The translations under genes were made by a program, and so were the position numbers. A stretch of 64,000 nucleotides of DNA from Streptomyces eurythermus (GTDB lineage: Bacteria > Actinomycetota > Actinomycetes > Streptomycetales > Streptomycetaceae), in the NCBI RefSeq assembly GCF_014649115.1, contig NZ_BMSK01000015.1, positions 124,001-188,000 of the forward strand, given 5' to 3'. Shown here piece after piece: positions 1 through 8,243 of this stretch (positions are counted from its first letter, which is position 1; each line of letters opens with the position of its first letter). The notes under the pieces are model-generated. The model was not told the origin of the DNA. It searched no databases and worked only from the letters and a program-made list of their open reading frames with translations.

Positions 1-2
1 TG

Positions 3-1292
3 CTCTGGGCGAACATCCCCGGCCTGCACCACAGCTACGAGACGGTCAGCCACTTCCACCTCGGCCCCGGCGCGCTGGGCCTGCACCTGTCCGTCGCCCA
101 CTGGGCCGCCGACGGACTGCTCGCGCTGTTCTTCTTCGTCGCCGGCATCGAACTCAAGCGCGAGCTGGTCGCCGGGGACCTGCGCGACCCGAAGGCGGCC
201 GTGCTGCCCGTGGCGGCGGCCCTGTGCGGGATGGCCGCACCCGCGCTCGTCTACGCCCTCACCAACCTCGCCGGGAACGGCTCCCTCCAGGGCTGGGCCG
301 TGCCCACCGCCACCGACATCGCCTTCGCGCTCGCCGTGCTCGCGGTCATCGGCACCTCCCTGCCCAGCGCCCTGCGCGCCTTCCTGCTCACCCTGGCGGT
401 CGTCGACGACCTCTTCGCGATACTGATCATCGCGATCTTCTTCACCGACCGGCTGAACCTCGCCGCCCTCGGCGGGGCCGCCGCCGGGCTCGCCGTCTTC
501 TGGCTGCTGCTGCGCAAGGGCGTACGCGGCTGGTACGTGTACGTACCGCTCGCCCTCGTCATCTGGGCGCTGATGTACAACAGCGGCGTGCACGCCACCA
601 TCGCCGGCGTGGCGATGGGCCTGATGCTGCGCTGCACCACCCGGGAGGGTGAGCAGCACTCGCCGGGCGAGCACATCGAGCATCTGGTGCGGCCCCTGTC
701 GGCCGGGCTCGCCGTACCGCTGTTCGCCCTGTTCAGCGCCGGTGTGTCGATATCCGGCGGTGCGCTCGGGGACGTGTTCGCGAGGCCCGAGACGCTCGGT
801 GTCGTCCTCGGCCTGGTCGTGGGCAAGACGATCGGGATCTTCGGCGGCACCTGGCTGACCGTCCGCTTCACCCGGGCGCGGCTCAGCGAGGAGCTGGCGT
901 GGGCCGACGTCTTCGCGATGTCCTCGCTCGCCGGGATCGGCTTCACGGTGTCGCTGCTGATCGGCGAGCTGGCCTTCGGGAGCGACACCGTACTGACCGG
1001 CGAGGTGAAGGCGGCCGTCCTCATCGGATCGCTGATCGCGGCGGTGTGCGCGACGATGCTGCTGAAGCTGCGCAACAACCGGTACCGCAGGCTGTGTGAG
1101 GAAGAGGAGCGCGACGAGGACCTCGACGGCATCCCGGACGTCTACGAACAGGGCGACCCGGCGTACCACCTCCGGATGGCCGAGATCCACGAGCGCAAGG
1201 CCGCCGAACACCGGCGGCTGGCCGCCGAGGCACGCCGCGGGCTTGCGGAAGTGCCGGGCGGGGCAGGCGAGGAGGGCGACCGTCCGGCATGA
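3..1292 (+). CDS. nhaA: Na+/H+ antiporter NhaA (5' end outside the window)
   Basis: This is an inner-membrane sodium/proton antiporter that exports Na+ in exchange for protons. The reading frame is open from the first base, so the N terminus lies upstream. About 429 residues are visible. Family marks are FFFVAGIELKREL, TDIAFALAVLAVIG, the paired aspartates in VVDDLFA (the ion-binding site of NhaA) and GIGFTVSLLIGELAF, separated by regular hydrophobic helices. After the last helix there is a charged cytoplasmic tail of about 75 residues (DEDLDGIPD, then Glu/Arg-rich), longer than in enterobacterial NhaA. The gene is followed 122 bp later by the holin-like gene on the same strand. The family call is firm; ion preference is not shown by sequence. 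Confidence 0.93.
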   Translation, partial: LWANIPGLHHSYETVSHFHLGPGALGLHLSVAHWAADGLLALFFFVAGIELKRELVAGDLRDPKAAVLPVAAALCGMAAPALVYALTNLAGNGSLQGWAVPTATDIAFALAVLAVIGTSLPSALRAFLLTLAVVDDLFAILIIAIFFTDRLNLAALGGAAAGLAVFWLLLRKGVRGWYVYVPLALVIWALMYNSGVHATIAGVAMGLMLRCTTREGEQHSPGEHIEHLVRPLSAGLAVPLFALFSAGVSISGGALGDVFARPETLGVVLGLVVGKTIGIFGGTWLTVRFTRARLSEELAWADVFAMSSLAGIGFTVSLLIGELAFGSDTVLTGEVKAAVLIGSLIAAVCATMLLKLRNNRYRRLCEEEERDEDLDGIPDVYEQGDPAYHLRMAEIHERKAAEHRRLAAEARRGLAEVPGGAGEEGDRPA

Positions 1293-1414
1293 TCTGACGA
1301 GACGGTACAAAACAAGACGGCCGCACGCGCGCGACGGCTACCCGGACGGCCGTACGAGCACCACGGCCGTCCCCACAGCACATGTGCGGCACGAGACCTC
1401 TGAGGGAGAACGCG

Positions 1415-1903
1415 ATGAGCGCACCCGACGGCAGCCCGGTCGGCGCCGAACGCAGTATCGGCCAGCTGTTCGCCTCGGCGACGACCGAATTGTCGGCGCT
1501 GGTGCACGACGAGATCGCGCTGGCCAAAGCCCAGCTCAAGCAGGACGTGAAGCGCGGCGCGGTGAGCGGCGGCGCCTTCTCGATGGCGGGCGCGGTCCTG
1601 GTGTTCTCCCTGCCGATGCTCAACTTCGCCCTGGCGTACGGCATCCGCACCTGGAGCCACTGGAACCTGGCGATCTGCTTCGTGCTGTCCTTCGCGGCCA
1701 ATGTGCTGGTGGCCGGTCTGCTCGGGCTCATCGGCGTGGTGTTCGCGAAGAAGGCCAAGAAGGGCAAGGGCCCGCAGAAGGTGGCCGCCTCGATGAAGGA
1801 GTCGGCGGGCGTCCTGCAGAACGCCAAGCCGCACCCGCGTCCGGAGCTGCCCGGCGAACCGGCTCCCGCCGCCATCGAGGCTGTGGCACGCTCGTCGTCA
1901 TGA
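1415..1903 (+). CDS. Phage-holin-like DUF1469 small membrane protein
   Basis: The product is a 162-residue membrane protein of the putative Actinobacteriophage holin / DUF1469 type. It has an amphipathic N-terminal stretch (IGQLFASATTELSALVHDE, about residues 13-31), two hydrophobic segments near residues 50-75 and 85-110, and a Lys-rich cytoplasmic tail (AKKAKKGKG). The ATG at 1415 is chosen because GAGGGAG lies just upstream; an earlier in-frame ATG at 1382 has no ribosome site. Its stop overlaps the next start (ATGA). The family name does not imply a prophage: the gene sits in a conserved core cluster, and the matching mycobacterial gene (Rv3669, from memory) is also a plain membrane protein. 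Function is unknown. Confidence 0.8.
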   Translation: MSAPDGSPVGAERSIGQLFASATTELSALVHDEIALAKAQLKQDVKRGAVSGGAFSMAGAVLVFSLPMLNFALAYGIRTWSHWNLAICFVLSFAANVLVAGLLGLIGVVFAKKAKKGKGPQKVAASMKESAGVLQNAKPHPRPELPGEPAPAAIEAVARSSS

Positions 1904-2835
1904 CGGACCCAGCCGCCCCCTCGCCCGTGCGGATCGACCTCCCGGACGGGACACGGGTCACGCACCGGGATGTCGCCGCCAACGGCGCCCGCTTCCACAT
2001 CGCGGAGCTGGGCGACGGTCCCCTGGTGCTGCTCCTGCACGGTTTCCCGCAGTTCTGGTGGACGTGGCGGCACCAGCTGACCGCGCTCGCCGACGCGGGC
2101 TACCGGGCGGTGGCGATGGACCTGCGGGGCGTCGGCGGCAGCGACCGCACGCCCCGCGGGTACGACCCCGCCAACCTGGCGCTCGACGTCACCGGGGTGA
2201 TCCGCTCGCTCGGCGAACCGGACGCCGCACTGGTCGGCCACGACCTCGGCGGCTATCTGGCGTGGACGGCGGCGGCCATGCGGCCCAAGCTCGTCCGGCG
2301 CCTGGCGGTGGTGTCCATGCCGCACCCGCGGCGCTGGCGCGCGGCGATGCTGCGGGACGCCCGGCAGACGGCCGCCAACTCCTACATCTGGGGATTCCAG
2401 CGGCCGTGGCTGCCCGAGCGCCAACTGACCGCCGACGGCGGCGCGCTGGTGGGCCGGCTGATCCGGGACTGGTCCGGGCCGCAGCCGCCGGAGGACACGG
2501 CCGTGGAGACGTACCAGCGGGCCATGTGCATCCCCTCCACGGCGCACTGCTCCATCGAGCCGTACCGCTGGCTGGTGCGCTCCCTGGCCCGCCCCGACGG
2601 CGTGCAGTTCTACCGCAGGATGAAGCGGCCCGTACGGGTGCCGACGCTGCATCTGCACGGCTCGCTGGACCCGGTGACCCGGACCCGCAGCGCGGCCGGT
2701 TCCGGGGAGTACGTCGAAGCCCCGTACCGCTGGCGCCTGTTCGACGGTCTCGGCCACTTCCCGCACGAGGAGGACCCGGCCGCTTTCTCCGCGGAACTGG
2801 TCAACTGGCTGAAGGATCCCGAGCCGGACCGGTGA
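1900..2835 (+). CDS. Alpha/beta hydrolase, EphE-like epoxide hydrolase family
   Basis: This 311-residue protein has the alpha/beta-hydrolase fold and epoxide-hydrolase-type motifs. HGFPQFWWTWR carries the oxyanion HGxP. GHDLGGYLAW has Asp in the nucleophile elbow, as in epoxide hydrolases and dehalogenases rather than serine esterases. LHGSLDPVT contains the acid and GLGHFPHEEDP the catalytic His. The start overlaps the stop of the upstream holin-like gene by ATGA, so the two are translationally coupled. It corresponds by position to mycobacterial ephE (Rv3670, from memory). The substrate cannot be read from the sequence; the Asp nucleophile argues against simple ester cleavage. Confidence 0.85.
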   Translation: MTDPAAPSPVRIDLPDGTRVTHRDVAANGARFHIAELGDGPLVLLLHGFPQFWWTWRHQLTALADAGYRAVAMDLRGVGGSDRTPRGYDPANLALDVTGVIRSLGEPDAALVGHDLGGYLAWTAAAMRPKLVRRLAVVSMPHPRRWRAAMLRDARQTAANSYIWGFQRPWLPERQLTADGGALVGRLIRDWSGPQPPEDTAVETYQRAMCIPSTAHCSIEPYRWLVRSLARPDGVQFYRRMKRPVRVPTLHLHGSLDPVTRTRSAAGSGEYVEAPYRWRLFDGLGHFPHEEDPAAFSAELVNWLKDPEPDR

Positions 2836-2973
2836 CCGTCCGGGGCGGATTCCGGTGCGTTCGGCATCCGGTTCCCCGCCCGTGTCCCCCCAACCGCCAC
2901 ATGCCTTGCGCATAGGCCAATTAGGGGGCGCGCGGGCGGTTATCGACCTTCGGGCGGGGGCACACGTCGGGGT

Positions 2974-3153
2974 ATGGGCTGGACGCACGACATCAGTGAC
3001 GCACCCCGCAACCGCCGCTCGGCCACGGGTCCGGGCACACCCCAGCGGGTCACGCCGCAACTCGCGGTGGGCGACCCCAGGGTGGGGATCCCGCGCATCC
3101 TGCGCCGCCGGGCCCGCTGGGTCTCGGTGCGTCTGCGTCATCCGCGGGGCTGA
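2974..3153 (+). CDS. Small basic protein, 59 aa, unknown function
   Basis: This is a short reading frame in the gap between the hydrolase and the convergent protease gene. It begins MGWTHDISDAPRNRR, contains QLAVGDPRVGIPRILRRR, and ends in an Arg-rich tail finishing RLRHPRG. It has the very strong G/C preference at third codon positions expected of a real Streptomyces gene, and GGGG lies just before the ATG. There are no membrane segments and no recognised domain; the Arg-rich C terminus could bind nucleic acid or an acidic partner. I rely on codon bias alone, so conservation in other genomes is needed to be sure. Confidence 0.55.
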   Translation: MGWTHDISDAPRNRRSATGPGTPQRVTPQLAVGDPRVGIPRILRRRARWVSVRLRHPRG

Positions 3154-3169
3154 CCGCCACCGCGCCGCC

Positions 3170-4369
3170 CTACAGGGCGCAGCTGTCCGTGCCCACCTGC
3201 TCGTTCGCCGTACGACCCCGCTCGATGTCGGCCCGGATCTCATCCGCCGTCAGCGCGTACCCCGTGTCCGCGTCGTCGAGTGACTTGGCGAACACCACGC
3301 CGTACACCTCCCCGTCCGGGGTGAGCAGCGGGCCGCCGGAGTTGCCCTGCCGGACGACGGCGTACAGGGAGTAGACATCGCGGCGCACCGTGCCGCGGTG
3401 GTAGATGTCCGCGCCGCTGGCCGTGATGCGCCCGCGCACGCGCGCGGCGCGCACGTCGTACGCGCCGTTCTCCGGGAAGCCCGCGACGATCGCGCCGTCC
3501 CCTCCGGACGCGTCCTCACGGGTGAACCGCAGCGCGGTCGCCCGCAGGTCGGGCACGTCGAGTACGGCGATGTCGCGCTCCCAGTCGTACAGCACCACCC
3601 GGGCGTCGTACTTGCGGCCCTCGCCGCCTATCTGCACCCTCGGCTCGTCGACGCCGCCGACCACGTGCGCGTTGGTCATCACGCGCCGGTCGGCGAACAC
3701 GAAGCCGGTGCCCTCCAGGACCTTGCCGCAGCTCTGGGCGGTGCCGGTGACCTTGACGATGGAGTTCCGGGCGCGCTGGGCGACCGGGCTGCCCGCGAGG
3801 GCCGGGTCGGGCGGCCGCACGTCCTTGATCGGCTCGTCGGCGAACGGGCTGAAGACCTGCGGGAAGCCGTTCTGCGCGAGCACCGAGGAGAAGTCCGCGA
3901 ACCAGGTGTCGGCCTGCTCGGGCAGCGCCCGGGAGACGCCGAGCAGCACCTTGGAGCCCCGGACCTCCTTGCCGAGCGTGGGCAGGGTCGTGCCGGCCAG
4001 GGCGGACCCGATCAGCCAGGCCACCAGGAGCATCGCGACGACGTTGACCAGGGCGCCGCCGGTGGCGTCCAGGGCGCGGGCCGGGGACCAGGTGATGTGC
4101 CGGCGCAGCTTGTTGCCCAGGTGGGTGGTCAGGGCCTGGCCCACGGAGGCGCAGACGATCACGACGACCACGGCCACGACGGCGGCGGTGGTGCCGACCT
4201 CCTCCTTGCCGGTCGTGGCGTCCCAGATCACGGGCAGCGTGTACACGGCGAGCAGACCGCCGCCGAGGAACCCGGTCACCGACAGGATGCCGACGACGAA
4301 GCCCTGGCGGTAACCCACCACCGCGAACCACACGGCCGCGACGAGCAACAGGATGTCCAGCACGTTCAC
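3170..4369 (-). CDS. marP: MarP-type membrane-anchored serine protease (CvpA + trypsin domain)
   Basis: The product is a 399-residue protein. The N-terminal CvpA/colicin-V-production-like domain has four membrane helices within about residues 1-125. A periplasmic trypsin-like protease domain follows. The catalytic triad is visible as TNAHVVGG (His, near 236), RDIAVLDV (Asp, near 266) and RQGNSGGPL (Ser, near 344). In Mycobacterium, MarP is needed for acid and oxidative stress survival by acting in the cell envelope; that role is inferred here from domain order and gene neighbourhood. The gene is last in the run nth, NUDIX, protease, with 90 bp separating it from the NUDIX gene, and it converges on the EphE-like gene. 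Confidence 0.88.
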   Translation of the reverse strand: MNVLDILLLVAAVWFAVVGYRQGFVVGILSVTGFLGGGLLAVYTLPVIWDATTGKEEVGTTAAVVAVVVVIVCASVGQALTTHLGNKLRRHITWSPARALDATGGALVNVVAMLLVAWLIGSALAGTTLPTLGKEVRGSKVLLGVSRALPEQADTWFADFSSVLAQNGFPQVFSPFADEPIKDVRPPDPALAGSPVAQRARNSIVKVTGTAQSCGKVLEGTGFVFADRRVMTNAHVVGGVDEPRVQIGGEGRKYDARVVLYDWERDIAVLDVPDLRATALRFTREDASGGDGAIVAGFPENGAYDVRAARVRGRITASGADIYHRGTVRRDVYSLYAVVRQGNSGGPLLTPDGEVYGVVFAKSLDDADTGYALTADEIRADIERGRTANEQVGTDSCAL

Positions 4370-4459
4370 TGCTTCAGGCCTCGCCTACTCACTCCGCTCC
4401 CAGCAGCTCGGCCGGGCCCCGGGGCCGCCCCCCGGGGATTCAGCACGGGGATCACCCTG

Positions 4460-5155
4460 TCACGCGCGCCAGTCGAGCGGGACCTGCTTTCCCCGGTCCC
4501 AGGGGCGCTCCCAGCCCGCGAAGTGCAGCAGGCGGTCGATCACCCCGGCCGTGAAGCCCCACACCAGGGCTGATTCGACCAGGAACGCCGGGCCGCTGTG
4601 GCCGCTGGGGTGGACGGCGGTGGCGCGGTTGGCGGGGTCGGTGAGATCCGCCACGGGCACGGTGAAGACCCGGGCCGTCTCGTTCGGGTCGACCACGCCG
4701 ACCGGGCTGGGCTCGCGCCACCAGCCCAGCACGGGCGTGACGACGAAACGGCTGACCGGGATGTACAGCCGGGGCAGCACGCCGAAGAGCTGCACGCCCG
4801 CCGGATCCAGCCCGGTCTCCTCCCGCGCCTCGCGCAGCGCTGCCCGCAGCGGACCGTCGCCCTGCGGATCGCCGTCCTCCGGATCCAGCGCGCCGCCCGG
4901 GAAGGACGGCTGGCCGGGGTGCGAGCGCAGGGAGCCCGCGCGCTCCATGAGCAGCAGCTCCGGGCCGCGCTCGCCCTCGCCGAACAGGATCAGCACGGCC
5001 GACTGCCGTCCCGAGCCGTTCTCCGGCGGCAGGAAGCGGCTCAGCTGCGTCGGCTCGACCGTCTCCGCGACGCGCAGGACCGGCGCCAGCCAGTCCGGCA
5101 GCCCCGCGCCGCTGAGCGTCAGCGGGCCGTCCTGCGTTCCGCTCGTCCTCGTCAT
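4460..5155 (-). CDS. NUDIX hydrolase, CoA pyrophosphatase type
   Basis: This 231-residue NUDIX protein carries the box split over GGALDPEDGD and LREAREETGL (Gx5...REUxEExGU), which binds Mg2+ and cleaves pyrophosphate bonds. The upstream segment (LLMERAGSLRSHPGQPSFPGG) resembles the CoA-specific NUDIX signature, so hydrolysis of CoA or acyl-CoA to phosphopantetheine and 3',5'-ADP is likely. The ATG at 5155 is preferred, with GGGGG upstream; a GTG at 5197 would add 14 residues. The gene follows nth by about 56 bp and precedes the MarP protease, the order seen around mycobacterial Rv3672c (from memory). Confidence 0.85.
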   Translation of the reverse strand: MTRTSGTQDGPLTLSGAGLPDWLAPVLRVAETVEPTQLSRFLPPENGSGRQSAVLILFGEGERGPELLLMERAGSLRSHPGQPSFPGGALDPEDGDPQGDGPLRAALREAREETGLDPAGVQLFGVLPRLYIPVSRFVVTPVLGWWREPSPVGVVDPNETARVFTVPVADLTDPANRATAVHPSGHSGPAFLVESALVWGFTAGVIDRLLHFAGWERPWDRGKQVPLDWRA

Positions 5156-5210
5156 CGCCACCCCCGTCGTCCTGCCCTCTCCAACGCCCGAGGGCACCGA
5201 GATCGTTCCG

Positions 5211-6458
5211 TCACGCGGCCCCCAGGGGCGGCGCCGGTTTGCCGCCGGCGTCGAGATAGGCCCGCGGGGGGTTCAGACGCTGGCCCGGGAAGCCGCCCTT
5301 CTCGTACTTGAGCAGCTTCTTCGCCTTCTCCGGGTCGGTCTCGCCCTCGCCGTACGCGGGGCACAGCGGGGCGATGGGGCAGGCGCCGCAGGCGGGCTTA
5401 CGGGCGTGGCAGATGCGCCGGCCGTGCCAGATGACGTGGTGGGACAGGTCGGTCCACTCGCTCTTCGGGAAGAGCGCGCCGACGGCGGCCTCGATCTTGC
5501 CGGGGTCGGTCTCGTCGGTCCACTGCCAGCGCCGCACGAGCCGCTGGAAGTGGGTGTCCACGGTGATCCCGGGGTGGCCGTAGGCGTTGCCGAGGACGAC
5601 GAAGGCCGTCTTGCGGCCCACGCCGGGCAGCGTGACCAGGTCCTCCAGCCGTCCGGGCACCTCGCCGCCGAAGTTCTCGACGAGCGACTTGGAGAGCCCT
5701 ATGACCGACCTCGTCTTGGCCCGGAAGAAGCCGCAGGGGCGCAGGATCTCCTCGACCTCCTCCGGGTTGGCGGCGGCGAGGTCCTCGGGGGTGGGGTACC
5801 GGGCGAAGAGCGCCGGGGTGGTCTGGTTGACGCGCAGGTCGGTGGTCTGGGCGGACAGCACGGTGGCGACCAGCAGCTGGAAGGGGTTCTCGAAGTCCAG
5901 CTCGGGGTGCGCGTAGGGGTACACCTCGGCCAGCTCGCGGTTGATGCGGCGGGCACGGCGGACCAGGGCGGTGGGGGACTCGCCGCCCGGCGGCCGGACG
6001 GCGATCTTCTTGACGGGCGCGGCCTTCTCGACGGCGGCTTCGGCGGGGAGGACCACGTCGGCCGGCTTCACCTTCCTGGCGACCGCGGCTTTCCCGGCGG
6101 AGGTGGTTCTTCCGGCCGGGGCGGTCTTCTTGGCGGGCGTGTTCCTGGTGGCGGCGGTCTTGGAAGGCGCGGCCTTCTTCGCGGCCGCCGTCTTCTTGGC
6201 CGCGGGTGCCGCCTTCTTCCCGGCGGGCTTCCCGGCGGGCTTCTCGGCGGGCTTCTCGGCCCGCTTCGTGACCTTCTTCGTGGCCTTCTCCGCCGCCTTC
6301 TTCGCGGGCGAGGTCTCCCCCTCCGCACCGACAGCCTTTTTAGCCGATTTGCCCGTTTTACTACTTCCATCGGGCGCGCGTTCGCCCACAGCGGAATCGC
6401 GACGTACAACCACCCGCCCAGCCCCCTTGTCCTGTGCTGTCACCGGCGATTTGGACAC
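5211..6458 (-). CDS. nth: Endonuclease III with a long Lys/Ala/Pro-rich N-terminal extension
   Basis: This is a DNA glycosylase/AP lyase for oxidised pyrimidines (base excision repair). The catalytic part occupies about residues 165-400: LLVATVLSAQTTD, the helix-hairpin-helix LPGVGRKTA with the Schiff-base lysine, VDTHFQRL with the catalytic Asp, and a 4Fe-4S site with spacing C-x6-C-x2-C-x5-C in CHARKPACGACPIAPLC. Ordinary Nth is about 210-260 residues; here 415 are encoded. The first 160 residues are a histone-H1-like string of AKK, PAK and TAAAKK repeats. The GTG at 6458 is the first plausible start. No internal start close to the catalytic domain has an obvious ribosome site, so the tail is probably translated. 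The promoter region is shared with divergent crp. Confidence 0.92.
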   Translation of the reverse strand: MSKSPVTAQDKGAGRVVVRRDSAVGERAPDGSSKTGKSAKKAVGAEGETSPAKKAAEKATKKVTKRAEKPAEKPAGKPAGKKAAPAAKKTAAAKKAAPSKTAATRNTPAKKTAPAGRTTSAGKAAVARKVKPADVVLPAEAAVEKAAPVKKIAVRPPGGESPTALVRRARRINRELAEVYPYAHPELDFENPFQLLVATVLSAQTTDLRVNQTTPALFARYPTPEDLAAANPEEVEEILRPCGFFRAKTRSVIGLSKSLVENFGGEVPGRLEDLVTLPGVGRKTAFVVLGNAYGHPGITVDTHFQRLVRRWQWTDETDPGKIEAAVGALFPKSEWTDLSHHVIWHGRRICHARKPACGACPIAPLCPAYGEGETDPEKAKKLLKYEKGGFPGQRLNPPRAYLDAGGKPAPPLGAA

Positions 6459-6560
6459 CCGGCCAGCCTAAAGCCCGGCACCGACATCCGCCCCGGACCC
6501 GGCGAAGCGGCCCCCGATCGGACCCCTGACGCTTACCCCGGGAGACGGGTGCGGCATCCT

Positions 6561-6574
6561 TGTGACAGATCACA
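6561..6574. promoter_or_regulatory. Crp-like palindrome between nth and crp
   Basis: TGTGACAGATCACA is a perfect 5-bp inverted repeat identical to Crp half-sites (TGTGA / TCACA), but with a 4-bp spacer instead of the usual 6. It lies 91 bp upstream of the crp start and 103 bp upstream of the divergent nth start. Autoregulation by Crp is the simplest idea. The short spacer would rotate the half-sites, so binding is uncertain. Confidence 0.45.
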
Positions 6575-6664
6575 CTGTTTGGACCGTCCGGCAAAATGGG
6601 GAACACGGTCCCCTGGCACACGGGGGAGCAAGATCCCCTGAGCAGGTCGACAAGGAGAGAACTC

Positions 6665-7339
6665 GTGGACGACGTTCTGCGGCGCAACCCGCTCTTCGCG
6701 GCTCTCGACGACGAGCAGGCCGCGGAGCTTCGCGCCTCCATGAGTGAGGTGACCCTCGCACGCGGCGATTCCCTGTTCCACGAGGGCGACCCCGGGGACC
6801 GGCTGTACGTCGTCACCGAAGGCAAGGTCAAGCTGCACCGCACTTCCCCCGACGGCCGGGAGAACATGCTCGCCGTCGTCGGCCCCGGCGAGCTCATCGG
6901 CGAGCTGTCGCTGTTCGACCCGGGCCCCCGCACCGCCACCGCGACCGCGCTGACCGAGGTCAAGCTGCTCGGTCTCGGCCACGGTGACCTCCAGCCCTGG
7001 CTGAACGCCCGCCCCGAGGTGGCCGGCGCCCTGCTGCGGGCCGTCGCCCGCCGGCTGCGCAAGACCAACGACGCCATGTCCGACCTGGTCTTCTCCGACG
7101 TCCCCGGCCGGGTCGCCCGTGCCCTGCTGGACCTCTCGCGCCGCTTCGGCGTGCAGTCCGAGGAGGGCATCCACGTCGTCCACGACCTGACCCAGGAGGA
7201 GCTGGCCCAGCTGGTCGGCGCCTCCCGCGAGACCGTGAACAAGGCCCTCGCCGACTTCGCCCAGCGCGGCTGGCTCCGCCTGGAGGCGCGCGCCGTGATC
7301 CTGCTGGACGTGGAGCGGCTGGCCAAGCGGTCGCGCTGA
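6665..7339 (+). CDS. crp: Crp-family cyclic-nucleotide-responsive regulator
   Basis: This 224-residue regulator has an N-terminal cyclic-nucleotide-binding beta-roll (HEGDPGDRLYVVTEGKVK; GELIGELSLFDPGPRTATATA, the phosphate-binding cassette) and a C-terminal winged helix (LTQEELAQLVGASRETVNKAL is the recognition HTH). The start is GTG at 6665, set by AAGGAG seven bases before it, and gives the length remembered for Streptomyces Crp. In Streptomyces, Crp is a global regulator of germination, growth and antibiotic production. It is transcribed away from nth and followed by a strong hairpin. Confidence 0.95.
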   Translation: MDDVLRRNPLFAALDDEQAAELRASMSEVTLARGDSLFHEGDPGDRLYVVTEGKVKLHRTSPDGRENMLAVVGPGELIGELSLFDPGPRTATATALTEVKLLGLGHGDLQPWLNARPEVAGALLRAVARRLRKTNDAMSDLVFSDVPGRVARALLDLSRRFGVQSEEGIHVVHDLTQEELAQLVGASRETVNKALADFAQRGWLRLEARAVILLDVERLAKRSR

Positions 7340-7362
7340 CGCCGGCCTCGGCCGTACGCCCC

Positions 7363-7392
7363 CGGGGCCCCGCTCGCACGAGCCGGGCCCCG
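7363..7392. terminator. Bidirectional hairpin terminator after crp
   Basis: CGGGGCCC (7363-7370) pairs with GGGCCCCG (7385-7392). Inside it GCTC pairs with GAGC around a GCAC tetraloop, making a near-continuous stem. It lies between the convergent crp stop and the stop of the MBL-fold gene, with no T-run, as is common in Streptomyces. Confidence 0.7.
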
Positions 7393-7412
7393 TTGTCGTG
7401 CCCTGCCCGGGG

Positions 7413-8243
7413 CTAGATCAGCCCGTGCTCGCTGAGGTAGTCCAGCTGGGCCCGGACCGACAGTTCCGCGGCCGGCCACAGCGAGCGGTCCACGTCGGCG
7501 TAGACGTGGGCGACGACCTCGGCCGGGGTGCGGTGGCCGTCCTCGACCGCGGTCTCCACCTGGGCGAGCCGGTGGGCGCGGTGGGCGAGGTAGAACTCCA
7601 CGGCGCCCTGGGCGTCTTCCAGGACTGGCCCGTGGCCCGGCAGGACGGTGTGCACGCCGTCGTCCACCGTCAGGGACCGAAGCCGCCGCAGGGAGTCCAG
7701 ATAGTCCCCGAGCCTGCCGTCCGGGTGGGCCACGACCGTCGTACCGCGCCCGAGGACGGTGTCGCCGGTCAGCACCGCCCGGTCGGCCGGGAGATGGAAG
7801 GACAGCGAGTCCGCGGTGTGCCCGGGGGTGGGTACGACCCGCAGCTCCAGGCCGCCGACGGTGACCACGTCCCCGGCGGCCAGCCCCTCGTCGCCGAGCC
7901 GCAGGGCCGGGTCCAGCGCGCGCACGCGCGTGCCGGTCAGCTCGGCGAACCGGGCGGCGCCCTCCGCGTGGTCGGGGTGACCGTGGGTCAGCAGGGTCAG
8001 GGCTATGCGTCTGCCGGCCTTCTCCGCCGTGTCCACGACGTTGCGCAGGTGGCCGTCGTCGAGCGGGCCGGGGTCGATCACCACGGCCAGGTCGGAGTCG
8101 GGCTCGGCGACGATCCAGGTGTTGGTGCCGTCCAGGGTCATCGCGGAGGCGTTGGGCGCGAGGACGTTGACCGCCCGTGCGGTGGCCGGCCCGGACAGCG
8201 CTCCGCCCCGGGGCTGGCCCGGCAGCGCGCTCGCGTCGGTCAT
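7413..8243 (-). CDS. Metallo-beta-lactamase-fold hydrolase
   Basis: This 276-residue protein has the MBL fold. The metal-binding signature is THGHPDHAEGA (HxHxDH) near residue 95, with later metal ligands in PTPGHTADS and LTGDTVLG, plus LPGHGP. The arrangement resembles the glyoxalase II / LACTB2-like group, so a thioester or phosphodiester substrate is possible. The ATG at 8243 overlaps the stop of the upstream NUDIX gene (ATGA), showing translational coupling. It corresponds in position to mycobacterial Rv3677c (from memory). This is not a beta-lactam resistance gene on this evidence. Confidence 0.88.
   Translation of the reverse strand: MTDASALPGQPRGGALSGPATARAVNVLAPNASAMTLDGTNTWIVAEPDSDLAVVIDPGPLDDGHLRNVVDTAEKAGRRIALTLLTHGHPDHAEGAARFAELTGTRVRALDPALRLGDEGLAAGDVVTVGGLELRVVPTPGHTADSLSFHLPADRAVLTGDTVLGRGTTVVAHPDGRLGDYLDSLRRLRSLTVDDGVHTVLPGHGPVLEDAQGAVEFYLAHRAHRLAQVETAVEDGHRTPAEVVAHVYADVDRSLWPAAELSVRAQLDYLSEHGLI

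Noticed and set aside
1096..1899. Open frame continuing upstream of the EphE-like hydrolase
   Set aside because: It runs antisense-like through the nhaA tail and the holin gene; the ATG at 1900 overlaps the upstream stop and starts the real domain.
1415..1903. Holin family name as a sign of a prophage
   Set aside because: Neighbouring genes are conserved chromosomal core genes and no phage structural or lysis gene is present.
7413..8243. MBL-fold protein as a beta-lactamase
   Set aside because: Motifs and operon context fit the general hydrolase group; no signal peptide is present.
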